The notes under the pieces were generated by a model. It did no database searches, was not told the DNA's origin, and worked only from the letters and a program-made list of their open reading frames with translations. The position numbers and the translations under genes are program-made. A DNA stretch of 49,360 nt from Acidimicrobiia bacterium (GTDB taxonomy: Bacteria; Actinomycetota; Acidimicrobiia; Acidimicrobiales; CATQHL01), in the NCBI GenBank assembly GCA_009835395.1, contig VXXM01000069.1:1-49360 (forward strand), read 5' to 3'. The stretch's first letter is position 1. Each line of letters opens with the position of its first letter. Of this stretch, positions 15,392-24,897 are shown one piece after another.

Positions 15392-16786
15392 ATGGTACAG
15401 GCCACCAACGGGCAGGCACCGGTGTTCCGGACTTTCCAGCGACGGAACATGCAGGACATCCCCGGCTGGGACCGGCTCAGCGAGCACCGGCAGTTGGTTA
15501 CCGACGTGGTGTCGCGCGTGCTCCCCTTCAAGACCAACAACTACGTCTGCGAGCAGTTGATCGACTGGGACAACATCCCCGACGACCCGATCTTCCAGCT
15601 CACCTTCCCCCAGGAGGGGATGATCGATCCCGAGCACTTCGCCACCATCGCCGACATGGTGCGCGCCGAGCTGCCGGACAAGGAGATCGACGAGGCGGCG
15701 CGCAACATCCAGCGCAGCCTCAACCCGCACCCGAGCGGACAGGTGGCGATGAACGTCCCCAACGTCGACGGCGAGCCGATGCCGGGCATGCAGCACAAGT
15801 ACGACGAGACGGTGCTGTTCTTCCCTGCCCAGGGCCAGACCTGCCACGCCTACTGCACCTACTGCTTCCGCTGGCCGCAGTTCGTGAAACTCGACGACCT
15901 GAAGTTCGCCACCAAGGAGGGCGGCAACCTGGTGCGCTACCTGCGGGCCCACCCCGAGGCGACCGACGTGCTGTTCACCGGCGGTGACCCCATGATCATG
16001 CGCACCGACGTGCTGCGCCGCTACATCGAGCCGCTGCTGGAACCCGAGTTCGAGCGCATCACCATCCGCATCGGCACCAAGGCGGGTGCCTACTGGCCGC
16101 ACCGCTTCATCGACGACAAGGACGCCGACGACACGCTGCGGCTGTTCGACGACATCGTCGCCGCCGGGAATCACCTGGCCATCATGGGCCACTACTCCCA
16201 TCCGGTGGAGTTGGCCACAGAGGCCTCCGAGAAGGCAGTGCGCAACATCCTGAACACCGGGGCGGTCATCCGCTGCCAGGCGCCGCTGATCCGTCACGTC
16301 AACGACGACTCGAGGATCTGGGCCGACATGATCCGCCGCCAGGTGAAGCTGGGCTGCATCCCCTACTACATGTTCGTGGAGCGCGACACGGGCGCCAAGC
16401 GGTACTTCGAGTTGCCCCTGGAGCGGGCCCTGGAGGTCTACAACGGGGCATTCCGCGACGTGTCGGGCCTGGGGCGCACCATGCGCGGGCCCTCCATGTC
16501 GGCCACGCCGGGCAAGGTCCAGGTGCTGGACATCATGAACGTCAACGGCGAGAAGGTCTTCGCCCTGCGGATGCTGCAGGGCCGCAACGCCGAGTGGACC
16601 AACCGCATCTTCTTCGCCGCCTACGACCCCGCCGCCGTCTGGTGGGACGACCTCAAGCCGGCCCCGTTCGACGACGGCTTCTTCTTCGACCCCGAGTTGA
16701 ACGAGATGCAGCTGGCCGCCGTGACAGGTGCCACCCGCCAGCCGATAAGCGTCGACATCGTCCGCAAGGAGCCTGCGGGCGCCTGA
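15392..16786 (+). CDS. KamA-family radical SAM aminomutase
   Basis: A 464-residue radical SAM enzyme of the lysine 2,3-aminomutase family, which moves an amino group using PLP and a 5'-deoxyadenosyl radical. The 4Fe-4S cluster motif CxxxCxxC is CHAYCTYCFRW. Other family features are FFPAQGQTC before the cluster, VLFTGGDPMIMRTD, IRIGTKAG, MGHYSHPVEL, AVIRCQAPLIRHVND and CIPYYMFVERDTGAKRYFELP. The cluster region differs from classical KamA (CRHYCRYCFRRR-like), so the substrate may not be lysine. There is no beta-lysine acetyltransferase gene nearby. It may be a monocistronic gene: the next reading frame is a separate methyltransferase after a hairpin. Confidence 0.88.
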   Translation: MVQATNGQAPVFRTFQRRNMQDIPGWDRLSEHRQLVTDVVSRVLPFKTNNYVCEQLIDWDNIPDDPIFQLTFPQEGMIDPEHFATIADMVRAELPDKEIDEAARNIQRSLNPHPSGQVAMNVPNVDGEPMPGMQHKYDETVLFFPAQGQTCHAYCTYCFRWPQFVKLDDLKFATKEGGNLVRYLRAHPEATDVLFTGGDPMIMRTDVLRRYIEPLLEPEFERITIRIGTKAGAYWPHRFIDDKDADDTLRLFDDIVAAGNHLAIMGHYSHPVELATEASEKAVRNILNTGAVIRCQAPLIRHVNDDSRIWADMIRRQVKLGCIPYYMFVERDTGAKRYFELPLERALEVYNGAFRDVSGLGRTMRGPSMSATPGKVQVLDIMNVNGEKVFALRMLQGRNAEWTNRIFFAAYDPAAVWWDDLKPAPFDDGFFFDPELNEMQLAAVTGATRQPISVDIVRKEPAGA

Positions 16787-16804
16787 CGGCGCCCCTAGTC
16801 GAGT

Positions 16805-16827
16805 CCGCTACGCGGGTTTTGTAGCGG
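16805..16827 (+). terminator. Weak hairpin after the KamA-family gene
   Basis: CCGCTAC and GTAGCGG form a 7-bp stem around a 9-base loop, ~20 bp after the stop codon. There is no U tract, so terminator function is tentative. Confidence 0.4.
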
Positions 16828-17025
16828 TCCGGCCGGCGCTGCCGGTGACGCTCCGGCGGCCTAGAATGGCCGCCTACGGCGTCTCCGGCATCTCCGTCCT
16901 CCTCTTGCTCCGGTAGCGCGCTTCGCTTCGACGCCTTCGTCGAGTCTGTCCTTTACGGCGAGCCCGACGGGTTTTACGCCTCGGGCCGAGGTGCCGGGCG
17001 TCGGGGCGGCGACTTCCTGACCAGC

Positions 17026-17949
17026 GTGGAGGTCGGGCCGCTGTTCGGACGGCTCGTGGCTCGTATGGCCGACCGCTGCTGGGAGGAACTCGGCCGACCC
17101 GCCGACTTCACGCTGGTGGATGCGGGCGCCGGATCCGGGACTCTGGCGCGGAGCATCTTGGCGGCTAACCCGGCGTGTGCCGGGGCGCTTCGCTACGTGC
17201 TCGTCGAGCGGTCGGGTGCGCTGCGCCGAGCACACGAGGAGTTGATCGGCCGCCCGCCGGCACCGGGTGCGCGTCTGGAGTCTCGAGCCGATCTGCCCGA
17301 CGGAGTGCCCGACGGCCTGATCATCGCCAACGAGTTGCTGGACAACCTGCCGTGCCGCCTCTTCGAGCGGACTGCGGAAGGTTGGGCCGAGGTGTTCGTT
17401 CGAGCGGGGAGCCCCGGCAGGTTCGTCGAGGAACTGCGGCCGTTGCCGACCGCGGACCAGGACGTGGCGGCCGGTCTGGCCCCCGGGGCGCCGGTGGGCG
17501 GCCGCATCCCGCTGGCGGCGGCTGCCGTCGAGTGGGTGGGCCGGGCGCTGGACACGCTGCGCGGCGGCCGCCTCGTCGTGATCGACTACACCGACACCAG
17601 TGCCTCACTGGCCGCCCGGCCTGCCTGGGAGTGGGTGCGCACCTATCGCTCCGGGGTCCGGGGGCACGAGCCGCTCGTGGACGTCGGCAGCGCCGACATC
17701 ACGGTGGAGGTTCCCTTGGATCAAATCCTGGCCGCACACCCCGGTGCGGAGGTGTGTGATCAGGCGGCGTTCCTGCGCTCCCTGGGTATCGAGGAAATGG
17801 TGGCGGAGGGTCGCGCTGTCTGGCATGAACGTGCGGCGATCGGCGATCTTGCTGCCTTGGAGGCTCGCAGCCGCATTCACGAGGCGGAGGCTTTGTGCGA
17901 TGCCTCCGGGTTGGGGGCGTTCACGGTTGCGGTCTGGCGCCGCGGATGA
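17026..17949 (+). CDS. MidA/NDUFAF7-family SAM-dependent methyltransferase, N-terminus disrupted
   Basis: The annotated part, from GTG 17026, is 307 residues. It contains the class I methyltransferase motif LVDAGAGSGTLARSIL, LVERSGALRRAH, GLIIANELLDNLPCRLFE (family hallmark), VVIDYTD and a C-terminal GAFTVAVWRRG. NDUFAF7/MidA proteins methylate an Arg of a complex I subunit in mitochondria, while bacterial substrates are less clear. Similarity clearly extends upstream in the same frame to about 16909: the codons read LRFDAFVESVLYGEPDGFYA followed by GRRGGDFLTS, a conserved family N-terminus. No ATG, GTG or TTG exists in that frame between the stop at 16846 and 17026. The ATG at 16866 is in another frame and stops after 16 codons. 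So the gene either has a frameshift (real or from sequencing) or an unusual start. The 3' end overlaps the convergent amidohydrolase by 29 bp. Confidence 0.82.
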   Translation: MEVGPLFGRLVARMADRCWEELGRPADFTLVDAGAGSGTLARSILAANPACAGALRYVLVERSGALRRAHEELIGRPPAPGARLESRADLPDGVPDGLIIANELLDNLPCRLFERTAEGWAEVFVRAGSPGRFVEELRPLPTADQDVAAGLAPGAPVGGRIPLAAAAVEWVGRALDTLRGGRLVVIDYTDTSASLAARPAWEWVRTYRSGVRGHEPLVDVGSADITVEVPLDQILAAHPGAEVCDQAAFLRSLGIEEMVAEGRAVWHERAAIGDLAALEARSRIHEAEALCDASGLGAFTVAVWRRG

Positions 17950-19645
17950 GTCGGCCGGGGCGTTCGCCCGTGAACTCGCCGTCGGCGGCCACCTCCACAC
18001 CTGACACGAAGGTGTGGCGGTAGCCCACTGAGCGCTGCTCGAGCCGTTTCCCGCCGGCGGGCAGGTCGTGCACGACCCGCGGGCGGGTCAGGCCCAGGGC
18101 GTCGAAGTCCACGATGTTGATGTCGGCCTTGTGGCCGGGTGCCAGCAGCCCCCGGTCGGCGAGGCCGTAGGCGAGCGCGGTGCGGCGGGTCTGCTTGTTG
18201 ACCAGGAACTCCAGCGGGAAGCGCCTGCCCCGGGTGCGGTCGCGGCTCCAGTGCGTCAACAGGAAGGTGGGGTAGGCGGCATCGCAGATCGTGCCGACGT
18301 GGGCGCCGGCGTCGCCGATGCCGCAGATCGTGTGGGGGTCGGCCAGCATCTCGGCCACGTTGTCGAGGCTCCCGCCGCTGTAGTTCTCGAAGGTGTACAG
18401 CAGCAGGTCGCGGCCGTCGCCGGCGGCGAGGAGGTCGAGGACCAGTTCCCAGCGGCTGATGCCCGACGCCTCAGCGCGCGCTGTGATCGACGTGTCGGGG
18501 TGCGGCTCGTAGTCCAGGTCGTCGCCGAACTCATGGGTTCGGGCCAGCGCATAGTCGATCCAGCGGGTGTAGCCGTCGTCGGGCCGGTCTTCGATGAGCG
18601 CCCGCCGGAGCGTCGCGTCGCTGCGCAGCAGCGATGCCCGCTCGGGTGTGGACAGGTGCGCCACGCGGCGGTAGGCCGGGTGGTTGCCGAAGGGGTTCAC
18701 CGTGGCGTCCAGGCCCAGCAGCACGCCGATGGGGCGGCAACCCACTTGCCCGTTGGCGGCGACGCCGTCGGCGTTCGCGGCGTGGATGTGGGCCAGCGTC
18801 TCCCGCCAGCGATCGGGCCAGGCGTCCATCTGGACCAGCAGCGCCGAGAGCGGCCGCCCGGCCAACTCGGCGGCGCCCCGCATGAGTGCGAACTCGTCGT
18901 CGCCGAAGTCGGAGTTCACCTGCAGGACACCGGCACCGGCCCTGCGCATGCCCCGCGCCAGCGCCGCCAGCTCGGGATCCCGCGCCGACAGCGACGGGGT
19001 CAGCCGGCCGTCGGCCGCCCGGTGCTTGGTTGTGCGGGAGGTGGTGACGCCCAGGGCCCCGGCCTCCAGGGCCTCGGCGGTGAGCCTCTCCAGACGATCA
19101 AGTTCGTCGCCGTCGGGCACTTCGGCGTGATCGGCACCCCGCTCGCCCATGACGTAGAACCGCAGGGCACCGTGCGCCAACTGCCCGGCGATGTCCATCA
19201 CCCGCGGCATGACCTCCAGCGCATCGAGGTACTCCGGGTAGGACTCCCAGCAGAAGTCGATGCCCTCGGCCAGCACCGAGCCCGGTATGTCCTCGACGCC
19301 CTCCATGAGGTTGATGAGGTAGTCCTGACTGCCGGCCGCGACAGGGGCGAAACCCACGCCGCAGTTGCCGAAGACCGCGGTGGTGACGCCGTGCCAGGAG
19401 GACGGCGTCATCTCGGGATCCCAGGTGGCCTGCCCGTCGTAGTGGGTGTGGATGTCCACCCAGCCGGGCAGCACCAGGTGCCCCTCGGCATCCACCACCC
19501 GCCGGGCGACGGTCACCGTGTCGCCGTCGCCACCGGCGGGGAGGACCGATGTGATGACGCCCCCGGCGAGTGCCACGTCGCCGACGAATGCCTCACTACC
19601 GCTGCCATCCACGATGGTGCCGTTGCGAATCAGCAGGTCATGCAC
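17921..19645 (-). CDS. N-acyl-D-amino-acid deacylase-like amidohydrolase
   Basis: A 574-residue metal-dependent amidohydrolase of the D-aminoacylase/dihydroorotase-like superfamily. The N-terminal beta-sandwich strand LIRNGTIVDGSGSEAFVGDV and VLPGWVDIHTHYDGQATWDPEMTPSSWHGVTT (HxH metal motif, Asp) are typical. FGNCGVGFAPV, ALGVTTSRTTKHRAADG, GIGDAGAHVGT and the C-terminal KADINIVDFDAL complete the family pattern. Some relatives hydrolyse N-acyl-D-amino acids, but many actinobacterial members have unknown amide or lactone substrates. The start is GTG 19645, preceded by TAGTCT plus six bases, a leaderless arrangement. Confidence 0.85.
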   Translation of the reverse strand: MHDLLIRNGTIVDGSGSEAFVGDVALAGGVITSVLPAGGDGDTVTVARRVVDAEGHLVLPGWVDIHTHYDGQATWDPEMTPSSWHGVTTAVFGNCGVGFAPVAAGSQDYLINLMEGVEDIPGSVLAEGIDFCWESYPEYLDALEVMPRVMDIAGQLAHGALRFYVMGERGADHAEVPDGDELDRLERLTAEALEAGALGVTTSRTTKHRAADGRLTPSLSARDPELAALARGMRRAGAGVLQVNSDFGDDEFALMRGAAELAGRPLSALLVQMDAWPDRWRETLAHIHAANADGVAANGQVGCRPIGVLLGLDATVNPFGNHPAYRRVAHLSTPERASLLRSDATLRRALIEDRPDDGYTRWIDYALARTHEFGDDLDYEPHPDTSITARAEASGISRWELVLDLLAAGDGRDLLLYTFENYSGGSLDNVAEMLADPHTICGIGDAGAHVGTICDAAYPTFLLTHWSRDRTRGRRFPLEFLVNKQTRRTALAYGLADRGLLAPGHKADINIVDFDALGLTRPRVVHDLPAGGKRLEQRSVGYRHTFVSGVEVAADGEFTGERPGRLIRGARPQP

Positions 19646-19651
19646 CTGCCC

Positions 19652-19657
19652 AGACTA
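19652..19657 (-). promoter_or_regulatory. Putative -10 box TAGTCT, leaderless start of the amidohydrolase
   Basis: TAGTCT on the minus strand ends six bases before GTG 19645. Confidence 0.45.
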
Positions 19658-19790
19658 CTTGTGCCCGACAGGTGGAGGGCCGGGACTCGCTGCGGGGGGT
19701 CCGGGTAGGATCGACGACCGCCCTACCGCCGGGCTGGGGACGCGGGCGGGACGCCGGTCGTCCCGCTGCGGCGCGAAGCGAGGTGTGACC

Positions 19791-21794
19791 ATGGCCGAAG
19801 CGACCATCGCCGACTTCTACGTCGAGGAGAGGACGTTCCCACCGCCGGAGGGCTTCGCCGGGGCCGCCGCGGCGCGGTCCTTCTACGACGAGGCCGACGC
19901 CGACTACGAGGCGTTCTGGGCGCGCCAGGCGCGTGAGCTCGTGAGTTGGTCCGACGACTTCGCAACGACGCTGGAGTGGGATCTGCCCTTCGCCCGGTGG
20001 TTCGTGGGCGGCACGCTGAACATGGCCTACAACTGCCTCGACCGGCACGTCCTCGCCGGCCGCGGCGACAAGGTGGCCTTCCACTGGGAGGGGGAGCCCG
20101 GCGACACCCGCACGATCAGCTACGCCGAGTTGCTCGACGAGGTGCGCCGCTTCGCCGCCGTGCTGCGCTCCCTAGGCCTGCGGTCGGGCGACCGGGTGGC
20201 GGTCTACATGCCGATGATCCCCGAACTGCCGGTGGCCATGCTGGCCTGCGCTCGCATCGGCGTGGCGCACTCGGTGATCTTCGGCGGCTTCTCGCCCGAC
20301 GCCATCGTGGACCGCTGCGAGGACGCCGAGGCCCGCATGGTCATCACCGCCGACGGCGGCTACCGGCGCGGCGCGGCCTCTCCGCTCAAGGTCAACGTGG
20401 ACGAGGCCCTGGCCGCCGGTGCGCCGTCGGTGGAGACAGTGGTGGTGGTGAACCGCTGCGACCTCGACGTCCGGATGCAGCCGGGACGCGACCTTTGGTG
20501 GCACGAGCTCATGGCTGCGGCCGAGGTGGCCGACGCCGACCCGCCGGGCGGCCCCGAGGCCTTCGACAGCGAGCACCTGCTGTACCTGCTGTACACCTCG
20601 GGCACCACCGCCAAGCCGAAGGGCATCATGCACACCACCGGCGGATACCTCACCCAAGTGGCCTTCACCCACCGTTACGTCTTCGACCTGCGCCCCGAGA
20701 GCGACGTCTACTGGTGCGCCGCCGACATCGGTTGGGTGACCGGGCACAGCTACATCGTCTACGGCCCGCTCGCCAACGGCGCCACGTCGGTGATCTACGA
20801 GGGCACTCCGGACACGCCGCGCCCCGAGTTCCGCAGCGGCGACCGGGCCGGCTGGCCGAAGGATCGCCTCTGGGACATCGTCGCCCGCTACGGCGTCACC
20901 CAGCTGTACACCGCTCCGACGGCCATCCGCACCTTCATGCGCTGGGGTGCTCAGGAGCCGCAACGCCACGATCTGTCGTCCCTGCGGGTGCTCGGCACCG
21001 TCGGCGAGCCCATAAACCCCGAGGCGTGGATGTGGTACCACACCCACATCGGCGGTGAGCGCTGCCCCGTCGTGGACACCTGGTGGCAGACCGAGACCGG
21101 TGGGCACATGATCAGCCCGCTGCCCGGAGTGACCACCACCAAGCCGGGCTCGGCCACGCAACCGCTGCCGGGCATCTTCGCCGAGTTGGTGGACGACGGC
21201 GGCAACCCGGTGGCACGCGGTGGCGGCTACCTGACCATCACCCGGCCCTGGCCGTCCATGCTGCGGGGCATCTGGGGCGACCCTGAGCGCTACCGGGAGA
21301 CGTACTGGTCACGCTTCGAGGGCCGCTACTTCGCCGGCGACGGCGCCAAGCTCGACGAGGACGGCTACCTGTGGCTGCTGGGCCGCGTCGACGACGTCAT
21401 GAACATCTCCGGGCACCGCATCAGCACCACAGAGGTGGAGTCGGCGCTCGTCGACCACCCCGCGGTGGCCGAGGCGGCCGTGGTGGGCGCCAGCGACCCC
21501 GTGACCGGTCAGGCCATCGTGGGCTACGTCATCCTCCGGGGCACGGCGCAGGCGAGCGACGAACTGCGCGAGGAGATCCGCGGGCACGTGGCGACGAAGC
21601 TGGGGCCGATCGCCCGGCCGAAGGCCGTGGTTCTGGTGCCCGACCTGCCCAAGACCCGCAGCGGCAAGATCATGCGCCGGCTGCTGCGCGACGTCGTTGA
21701 GGGACGCAACCTGGGTGACACGACCACGCTGGCCGACGCCTCGGTGGTGGAGGAGATCCGGCGCCGGGCGGACGAGCAGCCGGCCGAGGACTGA
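19791..21794 (+). CDS. acs: Acetyl-CoA synthetase (AMP-forming)
   Basis: A 667-residue AMP-forming acetate/propionate-CoA ligase, converting acetate, ATP and CoA to acetyl-CoA, AMP and PPi. The N-terminal domain has NMAYNCLDRH, VAVYMPMIPELPVAMLACAR and GVAHSVIFGGFS. The AMP-binding P-loop is YTSGTTAKPKGI. WCAADIGWVTGHSY, the acetate-pocket Trp in VDTWWQTETGG, GRVDDVMNISGHR and the catalytic lysine segment TRSGKIMRRLL are all present. That lysine is the usual acetylation control site. ATG 19791 follows AGGTG. It starts ~60 residues into a longer open frame, but family similarity begins only near ATG 19791. TAGGAT at 19706-19711 may be its -10. Confidence 0.94.
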   Translation: MAEATIADFYVEERTFPPPEGFAGAAAARSFYDEADADYEAFWARQARELVSWSDDFATTLEWDLPFARWFVGGTLNMAYNCLDRHVLAGRGDKVAFHWEGEPGDTRTISYAELLDEVRRFAAVLRSLGLRSGDRVAVYMPMIPELPVAMLACARIGVAHSVIFGGFSPDAIVDRCEDAEARMVITADGGYRRGAASPLKVNVDEALAAGAPSVETVVVVNRCDLDVRMQPGRDLWWHELMAAAEVADADPPGGPEAFDSEHLLYLLYTSGTTAKPKGIMHTTGGYLTQVAFTHRYVFDLRPESDVYWCAADIGWVTGHSYIVYGPLANGATSVIYEGTPDTPRPEFRSGDRAGWPKDRLWDIVARYGVTQLYTAPTAIRTFMRWGAQEPQRHDLSSLRVLGTVGEPINPEAWMWYHTHIGGERCPVVDTWWQTETGGHMISPLPGVTTTKPGSATQPLPGIFAELVDDGGNPVARGGGYLTITRPWPSMLRGIWGDPERYRETYWSRFEGRYFAGDGAKLDEDGYLWLLGRVDDVMNISGHRISTTEVESALVDHPAVAEAAVVGASDPVTGQAIVGYVILRGTAQASDELREEIRGHVATKLGPIARPKAVVLVPDLPKTRSGKIMRRLLRDVVEGRNLGDTTTLADASVVEEIRRRADEQPAED

Positions 21795-21886
21795 GGAGCC
21801 CCGAGCGTGTCGGACGGCCCCGGTGGACCGGGGAGACCGCAGGCCGGCGGGCGCGCGGTGGTCGGTTCTCGCCGCCGGGCTGCGCC

Positions 21887-22387
21887 GTGACCGCAGCGGC
21901 GGCTCTCCCGGCCCATTGGAAGTGGCGGAGCGACCCGCAGCAGCCCGCCGACGCCGCCATCGTGGACATCGACGGCGTGCTTGCCGACGCCTCGCATCGC
22001 CAGTGGCACCTCGACGGACCCGTACGTGACTGGAACGGGTTCTTCGCCGCCGCTGTGGGCGACGAACTCCTGACCCGGCATGCCGAGTTGGTGCGAGGCC
22101 TCGACGAGGGGCTACAGGTGGTGCTGCTGACGGCCCGGCCGTTCCGTCTCCGCCAACTCACCCTCGACTGGATCGAGCGTCACGGGTTGCGCTGGGACCT
22201 GCTGGCGCTGCGCGGCCCCGCCCAGGACATGGTCCATTCCGTCCGCTTCAAGCGCCAGGCGCTCGGGTTGCTGCGCTCGTTCGGGTTCACTCCGGCGTTC
22301 GCCGTCGAGGACGATCCTCGTATCGTGGAGATGTACGCGGCCGAATCCCTGCCGTGCCTGTACGTCCACTCCGGCTACTACGGCTGA
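21887..22387 (+). CDS. Small HAD-superfamily phosphatase
   Basis: A 166-residue haloacid dehalogenase-fold hydrolase. Motif I is [10 protein letters not shown], with nucleophile Asp27 and Asp29. Motif II is LLTARP, motif III probably the Lys in VRFKRQAL, and motif IV the DD pair in VEDDPRI. There is no large cap domain, as in the C0-type phosphatases related to the 3'-phosphatase domain of polynucleotide kinases. The substrate is not known. It starts at GTG 21887 without a good ribosome-binding site and ends 20 bp before htpX. Confidence 0.72.
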   Translation: MTAAAALPAHWKWRSDPQQPADAAIVDIDGVLADASHRQWHLDGPVRDWNGFFAAAVGDELLTRHAELVRGLDEGLQVVLLTARPFRLRQLTLDWIERHGLRWDLLALRGPAQDMVHSVRFKRQALGLLRSFGFTPAFAVEDDPRIVEMYAAESLPCLYVHSGYYG

Positions 22388-22407
22388 AGGGAGCGAGGGG
22401 AGGCGAC

Positions 22408-23274
22408 GTGAAGAACACCTTCAAGACCTTCGTCCTGCTGGCGCTGCTCGGAGGTCTCTGCATCGGAATCGGCGGCATCTTCGGCACCGGCGGGCTCATC
22501 ATCGGGGCGGTGCTGGCCTTCGCCATCGTCGGCTTCTCCTACTGGTTCTCCGACAAGCTGGCGATCGCCTCGGCCCGCGCCCAGCTCGTCGAGCGCCACG
22601 AGTTCCCCGAGTACCACAAGGTGGTGGAGGAACTGGCGGCGCACGCCAAGCTCCCCAAGCCCCGCCTCTACGTCACACCCAACCCGCAGCCCAACGCCTT
22701 CGCCACGGGCCGGAATCCCGACAACGCCGCGGTCGCGATCACCGCCGGACTCATCGAGCACCTTTCCTGGACCGAGATCAAGGGGGTCCTGGCCCACGAA
22801 TTGATGCACATCCGCAACCGGGACATCCTCATCGGCTCCGTGGCGGCCGCCGTCGCCATGGCGATCACGCTCGTGGCCAGAATCGCCTTCTTCGCCGCCC
22901 TGTTCACCGGTGGCGGCGGCAGGGATCGTGGCGGCGGGCACCCGTTCGTGCTGCTTGCGACGATGATCCTGGCCCCGATCGCAGCCGCACTCCTGCAGTC
23001 GGCCATCAGCCGCACCCGCGAGTTCAAGGCCGACCGCACCGCCGCGCAACTGCTCGGCGACGGCGAGCCCCTGGCGCGGGCGTTGGAGAAACTGGACCGT
23101 GCCGGACGCCGCATCCCCACACCGGTGGCGCGTGAGCAGGCCTCGCACTACATCGTCAATCCCCTCGCCGGCCAGCGCGTGGAGTTCGGTGGCCTGTTCT
23201 CCACGCACCCGGCTACCGAGGAGCGGGTGCGCCGGCTCCGCTCCGGCGAGTGGCGCCAGCGCTACCTGACCTAG
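22408..23274 (+). CDS. htpX: HtpX-type M48 membrane metalloprotease
   Basis: A 288-residue zinc protease of the M48 family that degrades misfolded membrane proteins. Two N-terminal hydrophobic segments ([18 protein letters not shown] and [18 protein letters not shown]) are followed by [18 protein letters not shown] and [14 protein letters not shown]. The zinc motif HExxH is [13 protein letters not shown], and the third ligand Glu is in [11 protein letters not shown]. Two further hydrophobic stretches lie between them. The C-terminal [14 protein letters not shown] is usual. GTG 22408 has AGGGGAGG at 22396-22403. It is the last core gene before the defence island; the convergent Cap2-like gene ends 21 bp away. 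Confidence 0.95.
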   Translation: MKNTFKTFVLLALLGGLCIGIGGIFGTGGLIIGAVLAFAIVGFSYWFSDKLAIASARAQLVERHEFPEYHKVVEELAAHAKLPKPRLYVTPNPQPNAFATGRNPDNAAVAITAGLIEHLSWTEIKGVLAHELMHIRNRDILIGSVAAAVAMAITLVARIAFFAALFTGGGGRDRGGGHPFVLLATMILAPIAAALLQSAISRTREFKADRTAAQLLGDGEPLARALEKLDRAGRRIPTPVAREQASHYIVNPLAGQRVEFGGLFSTHPATEERVRRLRSGEWRQRYLT

Positions 23275-23295
23275 GCAGCCTCCGGTTGGCTGGCC

Positions 23296-24897
23296 TCAGG
23301 ATCTCGGAATGACACTCGCCGCTTCGACGAGACCCGGTTCCGCTGATGGTTGTCGCATCACTCTCCCGATCCGGTCGAACGGCGGCTCATCGGGGAGAAC
23401 CCGATAGACGTCGACGATTTCGTCAGGAAGCGCCAAGCGGCCGGTAAGGGTGTCTATCGCTGTCTCGGCGATCAGTGCCGCCGCGGCTAGAACCGTGGTC
23501 GGTGGGGCGTTTGCCACGGGTCCAGAGCAGCCGACCGCGGGTCGGAGGAGGTCATCGTCGTCGCCTGGCGGAATCAGTGGGTAGCCGAGAGCCGGTGTGC
23601 GGTCGAGAATGGGCACATCCCCGGGTATTCCTTGCCGCCGAACCCTCGCGACGGCGCCACCTCGGAAAAGCGCACCGGATACGACCGCTTTGTCCTGAGC
23701 CAGTGCGCTGAGGCAGATGGCCTGCGTTGCTGCGCCCTCGCCTGTGGCGTCAACCACCAGATCAGCGTCTGCGATTACTTCCCTAAGAGCGCTCGGAGAC
23801 ATTGGGTTGTCCGGCTCTGTGCTGACCTCAGTCCACGGCGCATGGTCGGCGATGGTTCCCGCTACCGCGTTCGGTTTGGGAACTCCAATCGCCTGATGGC
23901 CTATTACGTGTCTGACGGCGTTTTCGGGTAGAAGCTGATCGCCGTCAACGAGTCGGAGTTGCGTGACACCGCTCTCGGCCAGGGCAACCGCCGTGTGGCC
24001 ACCGAGCGCGCCCAAGCCGAGAACGACGACCGTCCTGTGTGCGACCAGACTCGCGTCAGGTCCCGCCCGCAGAATCAAGGACTTCTCGTCGGTAGGGCCG
24101 GGTCGCAGGGCGACTGCGGTTGTGTCCGCTCCGGTCCCTTCGAGGGCAAGCACGAGGACATGCGGGAGGTCGTCTCCGTCCCAGGCGAACAGAATGAGGT
24201 CGATCGAACCGCTTGGCTGGAGCAACTCGCCGTTCCTGCGGGATTCCAGGGCCCTTACAACTGAGCGTTCTTGTGCTCGATTGAGTACCTGCTGAAGCTC
24301 AGCCAGGTTCCGCGGCGGTACCTCGGTGACTCTCGAACGAATCCAGAGGCCCTCAAGTTCCCTGCTGCTGGTTCGGCTGCCTGGATGCAGCGAGATGTGG
24401 AGGCGATGGTGCAGTTTGCCGTGGAGCGATCCGCGGGTCCCCGGCTGACCGAGTCGTAGTTCACCTAGGTCAAACGTGGCGACGGCCGGATCCTTCTTCT
24501 CGAAGTTGAGTTGTGCGTCTTGACCGAGGCCTAGAGGGTCCCATCCGTTCTGCGCGCCTTGGCTCCATGCGGCGAGTCGATCGAAGAAGCCGTTGAGAGT
24601 GATCCACTCTCGCGATCCGTCTCCTTCGTGCCAAAGGCAGATATATCCGTCCGACGTGAGGTGATTCGTATGCAGACCCTCGGCAAACAGGTAGGGGAAG
24701 ACCACCGGCCATCCGTCTCGGATCAAGACTCTCATCTCTCGGGCGTCGGTAAGTGACGCGAGGGCGGGATGAATCGGCCCGATCCAGACTCGCCTCTCTG
24801 TCCCCGGAGCCGGTTCGAATCCTGCAGCGACTAGTTCCGTTGTGAAGGACTCGAGCGACGCTTGATCGAAGGGATCGACGGGCGGCGGATCGCTCAT
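23296..24897 (-). CDS. CBASS E2-E1 fusion conjugation protein (Cap2-like)
   Basis: A 533-residue fusion of an E2-like and a ThiF/E1-like domain, as in Cap2 of type II CBASS. In known systems Cap2 primes the cyclase by joining its C-terminal Gly to a target. The E2-like half spans about residues 10-130, with candidate catalytic Cys87 in SDGYICLWHEG and a following Trp-rich helix. A middle domain follows, and then the E1 domain: nucleotide motif VVVLGLGALGGHTAVALA (291-308), LVDGDQLLPEN, VVDATGEGAATQAICLSA, and Cys457 in AVGCSGPVANAPP as a possible E1 Cys. The ATG at 24897 overlaps the cyclase stop by four bases (ATGA), which sets the start. Base composition is lower in GC than htpX. No Cap3/JAB gene follows. 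Confidence 0.85.
   Translation of the reverse strand: MSDPPPVDPFDQASLESFTTELVAAGFEPAPGTERRVWIGPIHPALASLTDAREMRVLIRDGWPVVFPYLFAEGLHTNHLTSDGYICLWHEGDGSREWITLNGFFDRLAAWSQGAQNGWDPLGLGQDAQLNFEKKDPAVATFDLGELRLGQPGTRGSLHGKLHHRLHISLHPGSRTSSRELEGLWIRSRVTEVPPRNLAELQQVLNRAQERSVVRALESRRNGELLQPSGSIDLILFAWDGDDLPHVLVLALEGTGADTTAVALRPGPTDEKSLILRAGPDASLVAHRTVVVLGLGALGGHTAVALAESGVTQLRLVDGDQLLPENAVRHVIGHQAIGVPKPNAVAGTIADHAPWTEVSTEPDNPMSPSALREVIADADLVVDATGEGAATQAICLSALAQDKAVVSGALFRGGAVARVRRQGIPGDVPILDRTPALGYPLIPPGDDDDLLRPAVGCSGPVANAPPTTVLAAAALIAETAIDTLTGRLALPDEIVDVYRVLPDEPPFDRIGRVMRQPSAEPGLVEAASVIPRS

Noticed and set aside
18068-19708. A 546-codon open frame on the plus strand
   Set aside because: Antisense shadow of the amidohydrolase; no recognisable domain.
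23275-23295. Possible terminator or att site at the htpX/CBASS junction
   Set aside because: Only 21 bp, with no stable inverted repeat and no match to the other island edge.
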